From NCBI GenBank assembly GCA_964635055.1, contig CAZWMT010000012.1, positions 1 to 64,000 on the forward strand: a stretch of DNA of 64,000 bases, in the 5' to 3' direction. Below, piece after piece: positions 40,670-48,129 of this stretch (position 1 is the first letter of the stretch; every line of letters begins with the position of its first letter). A program made the position numbers and the translations under genes. Source of the stretch: JAEUJM01 sp964635055. GTDB taxonomy: Bacteria; Actinomycetota; Acidimicrobiia; Acidimicrobiales; DATDAH01. The notes beneath the pieces are model-generated. The model searched no databases. It was given only the letters and a program-made list of their open reading frames with translations, and had not been told where the DNA came from.

Positions 40670-41576
40670 CGGCAGCCTCCGGAGATGCGACGGGCGGACG
40701 GTCGGGCGCGAACAGCACCATCATCCCGGCCGCGACGATGAAGGCACCACCGGCCACGGTACCCACGGTGAGCGGCTCGTCCAGCAGCCACCAGCCGAAC
40801 AGCACGCCCGCCGCCGGCTCGAGGTAGGCGAGCACCCCGGCCTCGGTCGCCGGCACCCGAGCCAGGCACGAGTAGTAGAGGGCCAGCAGCACGCCGGTCT
40901 CGACCACGCCGAGGACGAGCAGCAGCCCCCAGTCGGACGGGTCGGGCCTCGACGCCCCGCTGAGGGCGGTGAACGGCACCAGCACGACGGTGGCCACCGC
41001 CATCTCCACGAGGGCGACCCGAACGCCGCCGTGACCCTCGGCCAGGGGTTTCAACAACAGGACGAGCGCGGCGTAGGACACCGCGGCCAGGAAGGCCAGC
41101 ACCAGTCCGGCGGTGGTGGTGCCGCTGCCGCCCGGCCCTCCGACCACGAGGGCGGAGCCTCCGAGGCCCAGGGCCAGCCCGACGGCGGTTCGCCGCGTGA
41201 CCCGCTCGCCGAGCGTGACCGGCGCGGCCACCGCCACGAACACCGGGGCGAGGAACGTGATCAGCAGCACCGTGCCGATCGGTGCTCGCTTGAACGCCTC
41301 GAAGAAGCACACCCAGTGGGCCGCCACCAGCACCCCGCCGATCGCCCCTCGCGTGAGGGCCCGGCGGTCCAGGGGGCGGCCGGGCAGCCAGCGGCGACCC
41401 AGGGCCAGGATCAGGGCGAGGGTGGGCACGGCGATCGCGGTCCGGGCCTGCACGATGGCCACCGCGGGCAGGTCGACCTCCTTCACGATCACCCCGACGG
41501 TTCCCCACGCCGCCGAGATGGCCGCGATCCCCAGGCCCGCCGAGCGCGAGTTGGGAGGAGCGCCCGTCTCAGTCAC
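40656..41576 (-). CDS. EamA/DMT-family transporter
   Basis: The 306-residue protein has ten membrane helices and two EamA repeats, with the typical SAAWGTVGVIVKE start, GTVLLITFLAPVFVAV in the first half and AYLEPAAGVLFGWWLLDEPL at the end of the second. DMT carriers export small metabolites, often amino acids. It is probably first in a two-gene unit with the downstream 68-residue membrane protein. The start GTG at 41576 has no obvious ribosome site. Confidence 0.88.
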   Translation of the reverse strand: MTETGAPPNSRSAGLGIAAISAAWGTVGVIVKEVDLPAVAIVQARTAIAVPTLALILALGRRWLPGRPLDRRALTRGAIGGVLVAAHWVCFFEAFKRAPIGTVLLITFLAPVFVAVAAPVTLGERVTRRTAVGLALGLGGSALVVGGPGGSGTTTAGLVLAFLAAVSYAALVLLLKPLAEGHGGVRVALVEMAVATVVLVPFTALSGASRPDPSDWGLLLVLGVVETGVLLALYYSCLARVPATEAGVLAYLEPAAGVLFGWWLLDEPLTVGTVAGGAFIVAAGMMVLFAPDRPPVASPEAAGVPG

Positions 41577-41874
41577 CGGCAGGAGGAGCCACCGAGGACG
41601 GGCCCACGTGCCGGAACGGAGCGAAGGCGCCGCGGCGGCGAACCGGATGGCGAAGCCGCTCCGACGAAGGAGGAGTCAATGTGAACGGGACAGGGACGGA
41701 GACCGCTGAGTGCCAGCACCCTGGGAAAGCGCTGGTGGCGATGCAATTGGAGAGAGTGCGATCCCCGCCCCGTGTCCGTTGGTACCGGCGGGGGCGAAGT
41801 CCACCGGCAATGACATGATTCGGCGCTTCCCCGGGCCCACTGAAGGAAAACCTCACGGAAAGTGGTGAGAAATG
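41577..41874. other. Intergenic stretch between two minus-strand genes
   Basis: No coding frame with plausible composition is seen. The segment presumably carries the promoter of the EamA transporter, but no hexamer pair stands out. Confidence 0.4.
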
Positions 41875-42630
41875 TCATCCTCCGTCCCGATCGGGGCCGC
41901 GCGCCCGGCTCGGGTCGCCGTCGGCGGGTGGCCGGAGGTCGTCGACCCGCACGTCGGCGCTCACCGAGGTGGCCTCGGTGACGTCGGTGGCCTCGTCGCG
42001 CTCCACCCGCAGGTACGTGGTGGCGCCCGTGTCGGGGTCGAAGCAGAATCGGGCCGCGGTGCCGTAGGGCGGGGCGGGGAGCGGCCGCCCCAGGGTGAGA
42101 TCGAAGCAGTCCCGGTCGGCGGCGACGGTGTACAGCGGTGCCTCCCCCTCGACGTAGCCCCGCAGCAGCGCCACCTCGCCGCGCACGACCGACCGGTACG
42201 AGCGACGGGTGGGCCCCGAGTCACACCGGTACACGCCGGCGGCGGTGCGACACAGCACCACGCGGTCGCCGACGCGGGCGGTGACGGAGCCGAAGGAGCG
42301 TTCGAGACGGTCCGGGGGACGCTGGGCCACCGAGCTCTCCCCGGTGAAGCCGCCGCCGGCGGCGACGCTGCGCCGGAAGGTCGAGTGCACCACGTAGGTG
42401 CCCAACCGGCTGCGCCGCCAGGCGGCGACGAACTCGGCCGCGGCGGTAGCCGCCTCGTCGCCGGCCTCGTCGCCGGCCTCGTCAGCGCGCTGGTCGCTCG
42501 TGGTCGCGGTGGTCGCCGTCGCGCCTGGCTCGGGGGCGCGATCGAGCACGCCGGTGGCCACCAGCACGCCGGCGGCGACCGCGCCGGCGAGCACCCCTGC
42601 GATCACCCAGACCGCGAGCCGTGCACGCAC
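41875..42630 (-). CDS. Membrane-anchored secreted protein, unknown
   Basis: The 251-residue product has a single N-terminal membrane helix (AVWVIAGVLAGAVAAGVLV) without a lipobox, then a low-complexity stretch with a tandem GDEAGDEA motif, and a soluble domain with four Cys (VVLCRTAAGVYRCDSG, RDCFDL, RFCFDPDTG) that could form two disulfides. The layout suggests an exported domain held at the outer face of the membrane. The GTG start has GGGGAG directly upstream. Divergent from the VOC gene. Family not recognised. Confidence 0.6.
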   Translation of the reverse strand: MRARLAVWVIAGVLAGAVAAGVLVATGVLDRAPEPGATATTATTSDQRADEAGDEAGDEAATAAAEFVAAWRRSRLGTYVVHSTFRRSVAAGGGFTGESSVAQRPPDRLERSFGSVTARVGDRVVLCRTAAGVYRCDSGPTRRSYRSVVRGEVALLRGYVEGEAPLYTVAADRDCFDLTLGRPLPAPPYGTAARFCFDPDTGATTYLRVERDEATDVTEATSVSADVRVDDLRPPADGDPSRARGPDRDGG

Positions 42631-42668
42631 CTCCCCATTGTCGCCCGTCGAGGCGCGAAGCTGTGGCC

Positions 42669-43214
42669 ATGGCGTTCCACCACGTGGCCGTGGCCACCAC
42701 CGACCTCCCCGCCACCCACCGCTTCTACACCGAGGCCATGGGGTTCACCCTCGTGAAGGCGGTGGTGGCACCCACGCCCGAGGGCGCCGGCGGCTGGGCC
42801 AAGCACGTCTTCTACGACACAGGGGGAACGAACGGCGCCGGCGGCCTTCTGGCCTTCTGGGAGCTCAACGGCCCCGAGGCCCCCGTGTTCGACCCGGCGC
42901 TGTCCACCAGCCACGGCCTGCCGGTGTGGGCCAACCACCTGGCCTTCTTCGCCCGGGACCGTGACGACCTCGACGCCCGGATGCGACGCTGGCTCGACCA
43001 CGGCCACGACGTGGCCGAGATCGACCACGGGTTCTGCGTGTCGGTGTACACCACCGACCCCAACGGCACGATGGTGGAGTGGTGCGCCGACACCCGTCCG
43101 CTCGACGCCGGCGACCGGGCCGAGGCCGAGGCCCTGCTGGCCGACCCGAGCCCGCGCCTCGAGGCGCCGCCCGAGCCGGTGTTCCACCTCGCGGCCGACC
43201 ACGTCGACGTCTGA
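42669..43214 (+). CDS. VOC (glyoxalase/extradiol dioxygenase-like) family protein
   Basis: The 181-residue protein has one vicinal-oxygen-chelate module: FHHVAVATTDLPATHRFYT with the first metal His, LPVWANHLAFFA with a second His, and SVYTTDPNGTMVEWCADT with the metal Glu. These are the ligands of glyoxalase-like and dioxygenase-like enzymes. Substrate is unknown. ATG 42669 gives the canonical VOC start; a longer open frame from 42621 is not conserved. It is followed on the same strand by a DUF2269-like membrane protein, with a hairpin between. Confidence 0.88.
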   Translation: MAFHHVAVATTDLPATHRFYTEAMGFTLVKAVVAPTPEGAGGWAKHVFYDTGGTNGAGGLLAFWELNGPEAPVFDPALSTSHGLPVWANHLAFFARDRDDLDARMRRWLDHGHDVAEIDHGFCVSVYTTDPNGTMVEWCADTRPLDAGDRAEAEALLADPSPRLEAPPEPVFHLAADHVDV

Positions 43215-43235
43215 TGGACTGACCTCCCCCCATCT

Positions 43236-43252
43236 GCCCGCCTTCGGCGGGC
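43236..43252 (+). terminator. Short perfect hairpin after the VOC gene
   Basis: GCCCGCC pairs with GGCGGGC around a TTC loop. It would weaken read-through into the next gene, which has its own strong ribosome site. No T-run. Confidence 0.5.
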
Positions 43253-43291
43253 GAAGGACCAACAAGAAGGAACCCCGAAAGGAGCCTGTCC

Positions 43292-43879
43292 ATGATCCTG
43301 GCCAGCCTGCAGCAGAACGACACCGTCTACATGGTGCTCGTGGCCGTCCACATCCTCACCGTGATCGTCGGCTTCGGGTCGACCTTCGTCTACCCCCTCA
43401 CGGGCAACTACGCGTCGAAGCACCCCGGCCTCGAGGGCAAGGGGATCAGCAACGCCAACCAGTTCGCCGGCACCCGCCTCACCGAGCCGTCCATCTACGC
43501 GGCGGGCGTCATGGGCGTGGTGCTCGTGCTGGTGGGACCGTTCGACTTCAGCGACGGCTGGGTGTCGGCCGCTCTGTTGCTCTACGTGGCCGCGCTGGGC
43601 TTCTCGCACTTCGTGCACCTGCCGAACCTGAAGAAGATGGACGACCTGGTCAACGAGCTGGCCACCATGGGCCCGCCGCCCGGCGCGGGCGGCGCTGGCG
43701 GTGGCGGTGAGGCCGGTGGCGGCAAGGCGGGTGGGCCCCCGGCCGGCGGGCCGCCGCCGCAGGCGCTCGAGCTCGCGGATCGGGGCAAGGCGGCCGCCCG
43801 CAACGGCGGCATCCTGCACCTCACCTTCGCCGTCATCCTCGTCCTGATGGTGTGGGGCGCCCACGGCGGCTTCCTGTAG
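43292..43879 (+). CDS. DUF2269-like integral membrane protein
   Basis: The 195-residue protein has four membrane helices: VYMVLVAVHILTVIVGFGST, AAGVMGVVLVLVGPF, AALLLYVAALGFSHFVHL and a final FAVILVLMVWGAHG. A long Gly/Pro/Ala-rich cytosolic loop (43660-43770) is inserted before the last helix. The overall pattern suits DUF2269 predicted membrane proteins, whose function is unknown. A GAAAGGAG ribosome site precedes the ATG. A perfect 12-bp hairpin follows its stop. Confidence 0.7.
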   Translation: MILASLQQNDTVYMVLVAVHILTVIVGFGSTFVYPLTGNYASKHPGLEGKGISNANQFAGTRLTEPSIYAAGVMGVVLVLVGPFDFSDGWVSAALLLYVAALGFSHFVHLPNLKKMDDLVNELATMGPPPGAGGAGGGGEAGGGKAGGPPAGGPPPQALELADRGKAAARNGGILHLTFAVILVLMVWGAHGGFL

Positions 43880-43886
43880 TCACGCT

Positions 43887-43914
43887 CCGCCGGCACGGCG
43901 AGGGCCGTGCCGGC
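43887..43914. terminator. Bidirectional hairpin terminator
   Basis: CGCCGGCACGGC (43887-43898) and GCCGTGCCGGCG (43903-43914) form a perfect 12-bp stem with a 4-nt loop, placed 8 nt after one gene's stop and 5 nt before the stop of the convergent gene. This is the best terminator in the window. Confidence 0.75.
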
Positions 43915-43919
43915 GTGGG

Positions 43920-45863
43920 TCAGACGGGCCCGATGAGCACCACGCTGTCCTCGTCGGCCAGGGCGACCTGGGCGCTCTTGGACGGGTTGACCACCACCTC
44001 GTTCGTGGCCGCCACCCGGTAGCCCAGTGCCACCTCACCCCGGTCGGCCGCGACCGCGACCACATCGGCGAACGCCACCGCACCTGCGGGGGCGTAGTTC
44101 CGGGCCGCGCGCATCTGCACCGCCGAGCCCTCCGAGTCGAACAGGTCGGTGAACACGGCGTGCAGCTCGGCCCGCTCGGCCAGCTGGGCCATCATCAGGC
44201 TGGCAAGGGCGTCGCTGACCACGAAGTCGTCGGCCCCGGTGACCACCGCCAGGTCGACGTCGCGCGCGTCGAGCAGCTCGGTGACGATGCGAGGCCGCCG
44301 GTTCACGCCACGGAGCGCCCGGTTCAACAGCAGCAGCGTGAGCAGCGTCTTCGCGTCGGCCTCCGCCGGCGTCCCGGCATCGCGGTACCCCAGGATGATC
44401 ACGCTGCCGTAGGGCCGCGCGGCAGCCACCTCGTCGTACTCCGCGGTGCGACCGTCGATGTGGCGCAGGTGCACCTCCAGGTTCACGAGCGGGGGGACCG
44501 GCAGGTCCAGCGACGCGAGCGTGGCCTCGTGCACCAACACGTCGGCGACCGACCCCGGGGCGACGAACTGGTCGAGCTGGTGGAGCACCAGCGGCGCGAG
44601 GTCGTTCCAGCCCACCAGCAGCAGGTGCTCGGGCGACGGCGGCGGCGCGGCCTCGGCGGGCGGTGCGACGGCGGCGTTGTCCACGAACCCGCTGAAGACC
44701 ACGGTGTCGTCGTCCTCGGACACCGCGATGACCGAGTCGCCCTCGGCGAACAACGAGTCCATCGGTGGGTTGACCGCCACCGTCCCGTCGGCGGCGTAGC
44801 GGCCGATCACCGTGGACGTCTCGTAGGCCAACAGCGCCTCACGGAAGGTGCGGCCCACCAGCTCGGGCGCGGGCTGGAAGTAGATCTCGTCGCCGTCGAA
44901 GTCGAGCAACTCCTGGAACACGTAGCTCAGGCCGCTCTGTCGGCAGGCCTGCGCCGTCACCCGGGCAACCACGTCGGCCGCTCGCACCGGCAGCACCCGG
45001 CCGTCGCCGGCCGAGAACAGCGCCTCGGCGGTGCCGGGGTCGGACATCTCCACCACCACCGCGGCCTTTTCGAGCGCCGGATCGCGGCTCATCACCGCCA
45101 GCACCGCCTTGACCGCCTCTGCGTCACCCACCGGGCTGTCCTCGGCCAGCACGACGATGGACCTGGCCGCCCCCACGTTGACCATGGCCAGGTCGTTCAG
45201 GCTGGAGGGGTCGCCGGTGCGGCACACGATCCGGGTGCGACCGGGGTCGCCGGCCCGGTCGCGGAGCTCGTCCTCCATGACGGTCTTGTCCACCGGCGCC
45301 AGCACCACGATGCAGCTCCCGGGTTGGTTCTCGTTGGCCACCACCAGCTCGGACACGATCGTGAAGATGCGCGGCGACCAACCCAGGATGAGGCTGTGGC
45401 CCGACTCGACCACGAAGCTCCGGCCCTTGCGCAGGTTCTCGATCTTCTGGTCGAGGGCCACGGCGATGATGCCGATCAGGGCGCTGGCCAGGAAGATGCC
45501 CGCCAGGGTGACGAGCAGGCTGAGCACACGCAGGCCCCAGCCGTTGTCGCCCGACATCGTGCCGGGGTCGATGACCCGCAGCATGGCCTGCCACATGCCC
45601 TCGCCGTAGGCCCGCGACGCACCGAAGCGGAGGCGGAACAGCACGAGGCCCGTCGCCGCCAGGATGACGATGAGCGCCGTGGCCGCGACCAGGGCCAGGA
45701 TCACCATCGAGGTGCCCCGTGAGAACAGCAGATCGACGTGATAGCGGAACTTGTCGCCGAAGGTGATCTCGCGATCCACCCTGTCGGTGCGGCTGCCGGT
45801 GGGTGCCGACGGCTCGTCGCTGTGTCGGGGTCCGCGCCTCGCCCGCCCGAGCTTCTGTGCCAT
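43920..45863 (-). CDS. CASTOR/POLLUX-type ion-channel protein
   Basis: The 647-residue protein has membrane segments near residues 55-75 and 110-135, then two cytosolic RCK-like regulatory halves. Matching features are the ITFGDKFRYHVDLLFSRGT start, SLLVTLAGIFLASALIGIIA, ENLRKGRSFVVESGHSLILG (the family's most typical segment), SDPGTAEALFSAGDGRVLPV and LLLVGWNDLAPLVLHQLDQ. Plant CASTOR and POLLUX are ion channels in symbiosis signalling; bacterial relatives are poorly studied. A GAGGGGGAG ribosome site precedes the ATG. It converges with the DUF2269 gene and lies downstream of the NYN gene on the same strand. Confidence 0.87.
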   Translation of the reverse strand: MAQKLGRARRGPRHSDEPSAPTGSRTDRVDREITFGDKFRYHVDLLFSRGTSMVILALVAATALIVILAATGLVLFRLRFGASRAYGEGMWQAMLRVIDPGTMSGDNGWGLRVLSLLVTLAGIFLASALIGIIAVALDQKIENLRKGRSFVVESGHSLILGWSPRIFTIVSELVVANENQPGSCIVVLAPVDKTVMEDELRDRAGDPGRTRIVCRTGDPSSLNDLAMVNVGAARSIVVLAEDSPVGDAEAVKAVLAVMSRDPALEKAAVVVEMSDPGTAEALFSAGDGRVLPVRAADVVARVTAQACRQSGLSYVFQELLDFDGDEIYFQPAPELVGRTFREALLAYETSTVIGRYAADGTVAVNPPMDSLFAEGDSVIAVSEDDDTVVFSGFVDNAAVAPPAEAAPPPSPEHLLLVGWNDLAPLVLHQLDQFVAPGSVADVLVHEATLASLDLPVPPLVNLEVHLRHIDGRTAEYDEVAAARPYGSVIILGYRDAGTPAEADAKTLLTLLLLNRALRGVNRRPRIVTELLDARDVDLAVVTGADDFVVSDALASLMMAQLAERAELHAVFTDLFDSEGSAVQMRAARNYAPAGAVAFADVVAVAADRGEVALGYRVAATNEVVVNPSKSAQVALADEDSVVLIGPV

Positions 45864-45971
45864 CTGCCGTCTCCCCCTCGCTGAAGTGAAGGCAGCGTAG
45901 TGGCGCGCACCAGCCCGGCCCGGCGGCGCGACCGGCCCGGCGCTGACGCAGGCGGCAGCTGCCGCGGGCCG

Positions 45972-47543
45972 CTACGGCGTGATGTGCTCGACGGACAAGA
46001 GCTCGATCAGCGCCGTCGCCGGAGGCCACGCATAGGGCGCCAGCGCCGCGCCGACCCGCTCGCCGACCTCTCGCAGGACGTCATCGACATCTCGGAAGCC
46101 GGCGGCGACGACGTGTTCACGACTCTCGAACGGGAGGTCCGTCTGAGCGTCGTCCGCGACGCGCAGGATGCCGAGGGTCACCAACGTCACGAGGGACACC
46201 CGCACCATGTCGGCAGGCCACTCCTCGAGCGAGTCGGCGCAGGTCTCGACGACCGAGGAGAACGCCACCGGGCGCGCCGGCAACCCCAGGACGGCTTCGA
46301 CCAGGTCGCCGAAGAGCACGGTGTCGGGAATCCGGATCGGCGGGGTGCAACGGGAGAGCGCCTCGATCAGCACCTGGGGTGATGCGAGATCGTCGTCATC
46401 AAGGGCGCTGAGAGTCGCTCCGCCCGCGTCGTCCGCCACCACGAGAATCGCTCCGCCCTCTTGGGTGGTGAGCGCGAAGCCGCTGCCATGGAGGCCGTAG
46501 CGGAGGGCGAGCTTGGCGACGGGGAACAGCTGCTTGAGACAGCTCGAGTAGCGAGGGCACTTCTGGTCGAGTCCGTGAAGGAGCCGCGGCACGGGCAGTG
46601 CCCCATCGGTCGACTGGTGGGCGAACCACGCGTCCCAGCCGTCCGCTCGGATGACACGATGAAGCGACTCACGCAGACCGCTTCGTGTGCTCGGAACCTC
46701 GAGGTCGACATCGGGGAACGGCGGGCCGGTGGCCGATGCGGGTTCGACCGGCGTCGCAGTCTGCGTGGCTCCGATCGCGTCGGACGCCAAGGCGGTGAGC
46801 GTTCGGTATCCCGTTCCGTTCAGCATGAAATTCGGATCGAGCTCGCGGACCCGATTGCCGAGCAACGCGGTGTTGATGACTCCCGCTTTGACGAGCTCGG
46901 GCTCCGCCCTGACGGCAGTCCGCACCAGTTCTCTGGCTGACTCGGCAAGCGGTGAGGAACGGGCCGGCGTCTCCGCGTGGGTGCGCGGGATGTCGTCGTC
47001 GCTTCGTCCAGCGGTCAGCCGATCCCCGACGAGGTGGCAGTAGTCGGCGACTGCACGGAGCAGCTTGTTCGGGGGTGGTGACGGCGTCGATACGACCAGC
47101 ACGAACTTGCCGAGGGCGTGCAGGTGCCGGACGAGGGGAACGAATCCGCCGTCACCGGACACGACGACGACGACCTCGATGAAGGGTGCCTCGTAGACGG
47201 TCGACAGCGCATCCACCACGAGTTCGATGTCGGCCGCGTTCTTGACACTCGCCCCGAAGCCGAACACCTGGATCGGCTCGATCCCGACCTCCATGAGCTC
47301 CCTGCGATAGACACCGAGTCGCCCGTCCGCCCAGTTCGCGTAGGCGCGCATGATCGCGATGTCGGACACGACACCCAGCTCGGTCCCGATCCGACGGATC
47401 TCCGCGATGATCCGCTTCACCGGTACGCCCCGGACCTCTCCGGCGTAGCCACCGAACAGGTTCTCCATGTCGATGAAGACCGCGGTGTTCCGCAGCGGGG
47501 GCGACGGTCGGACACCAGTGCCTGTGGTGACCGTCTGGTCCAT
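45972..47543 (-). CDS. NYN-domain protein with LOTUS/OST-HTH-like domain
   Basis: The 523-residue protein has an N-terminal NYN (PIN-like) nuclease domain: TAVFIDMENLFGGY with the catalytic Asp/Asn, VKNAADIELVVDALS (second acidic pair), and VVVVSGDGGFVPLVRHLHAL (third Asp motif). Residues about 205-265 (ELVRTAVRAEPELVKAGVIN, then GYRTLTALASDAIG) look like an OST-HTH/LOTUS RNA-binding domain. The C-terminal half has another helical domain with no clear assignment. It should bind and cleave structured RNA. GGAAGGAAG precedes ATG 47543. It lies 108 nt upstream of the channel gene on the same strand. Confidence 0.85.
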   Translation of the reverse strand: MDQTVTTGTGVRPSPPLRNTAVFIDMENLFGGYAGEVRGVPVKRIIAEIRRIGTELGVVSDIAIMRAYANWADGRLGVYRRELMEVGIEPIQVFGFGASVKNAADIELVVDALSTVYEAPFIEVVVVVSGDGGFVPLVRHLHALGKFVLVVSTPSPPPNKLLRAVADYCHLVGDRLTAGRSDDDIPRTHAETPARSSPLAESARELVRTAVRAEPELVKAGVINTALLGNRVRELDPNFMLNGTGYRTLTALASDAIGATQTATPVEPASATGPPFPDVDLEVPSTRSGLRESLHRVIRADGWDAWFAHQSTDGALPVPRLLHGLDQKCPRYSSCLKQLFPVAKLALRYGLHGSGFALTTQEGGAILVVADDAGGATLSALDDDDLASPQVLIEALSRCTPPIRIPDTVLFGDLVEAVLGLPARPVAFSSVVETCADSLEEWPADMVRVSLVTLVTLGILRVADDAQTDLPFESREHVVAAGFRDVDDVLREVGERVGAALAPYAWPPATALIELLSVEHITP

Positions 47544-47612
47544 GGGGTGCTTCCTTCCCTCGCCTCTGCCGGTGGCGGACGCTACCTCGCTGCTCGGGGC
47601 AGAATGGTCGCC

Positions 47613-48086
47613 ATGACTGCGCTCTTCGAACAGGCACCCTCGGCGATCCACCGCGGCGAGGACGACCTGCCCTGGGTCGACCTCGGCGACGGCATCGAGC
47701 TGAAGGTGCTGCAGGTGGACCTCAGCCAGGGCCTCTGGGTCATCCGCAACCGCTTCGCCCCGGGCGCCGCCGTGCAGATCCACAAGCACACCGGTCAGGT
47801 CTTCGCGTTCACCCAGTCCGGGTCGTGGAAGTACGCCGAGAGCGAGTACGTCAACACCGCGGGGTCGTACCTGTTCGAGCCCGCCGGCAGCGTGCACACG
47901 TTGATCGTGCCCGACACCAACACCGAGCCGACCGACGTGTGGTTCGCGATCTACGGCGCCAACCTCAACCTCGACGCCGAGGGCAACATCGAGATGGTGA
48001 TCGACGCCGGCCTCGTGCTCGAGGTCTACCGGGCGATGTGCGAGGCCATCGGCCAGCCCGACCCCCCGGTGATCGTCGACGCCTGA
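47613..48086 (+). CDS. Cupin-domain protein, ChrR/2,4'-dihydroxyacetophenone dioxygenase-like
   Basis: The 157-residue protein has a cupin beta-barrel: FAPGAAVQIHKHTGQVFAFT with metal-binding His, GSWKYAESEYVNTAGSYLFE with Glu, and AGSVHTLIV with a further His. This matches the small cupin dioxygenases related to 2,4'-dihydroxyacetophenone dioxygenase. It probably oxidises a small aromatic compound using Fe(II). The ATG at 47613 follows CAGAAT by 7 nt; an in-frame ATG lies 9 nt earlier. Divergent from the NYN gene. Confidence 0.85.
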   Translation: MTALFEQAPSAIHRGEDDLPWVDLGDGIELKVLQVDLSQGLWVIRNRFAPGAAVQIHKHTGQVFAFTQSGSWKYAESEYVNTAGSYLFEPAGSVHTLIVPDTNTEPTDVWFAIYGANLNLDAEGNIEMVIDAGLVLEVYRAMCEAIGQPDPPVIVDA

Positions 48087-48129
48087 CGGCGCATCCCGGT
48101 GGTGTCAGGTCGCCGAGCCCGACACCGCG

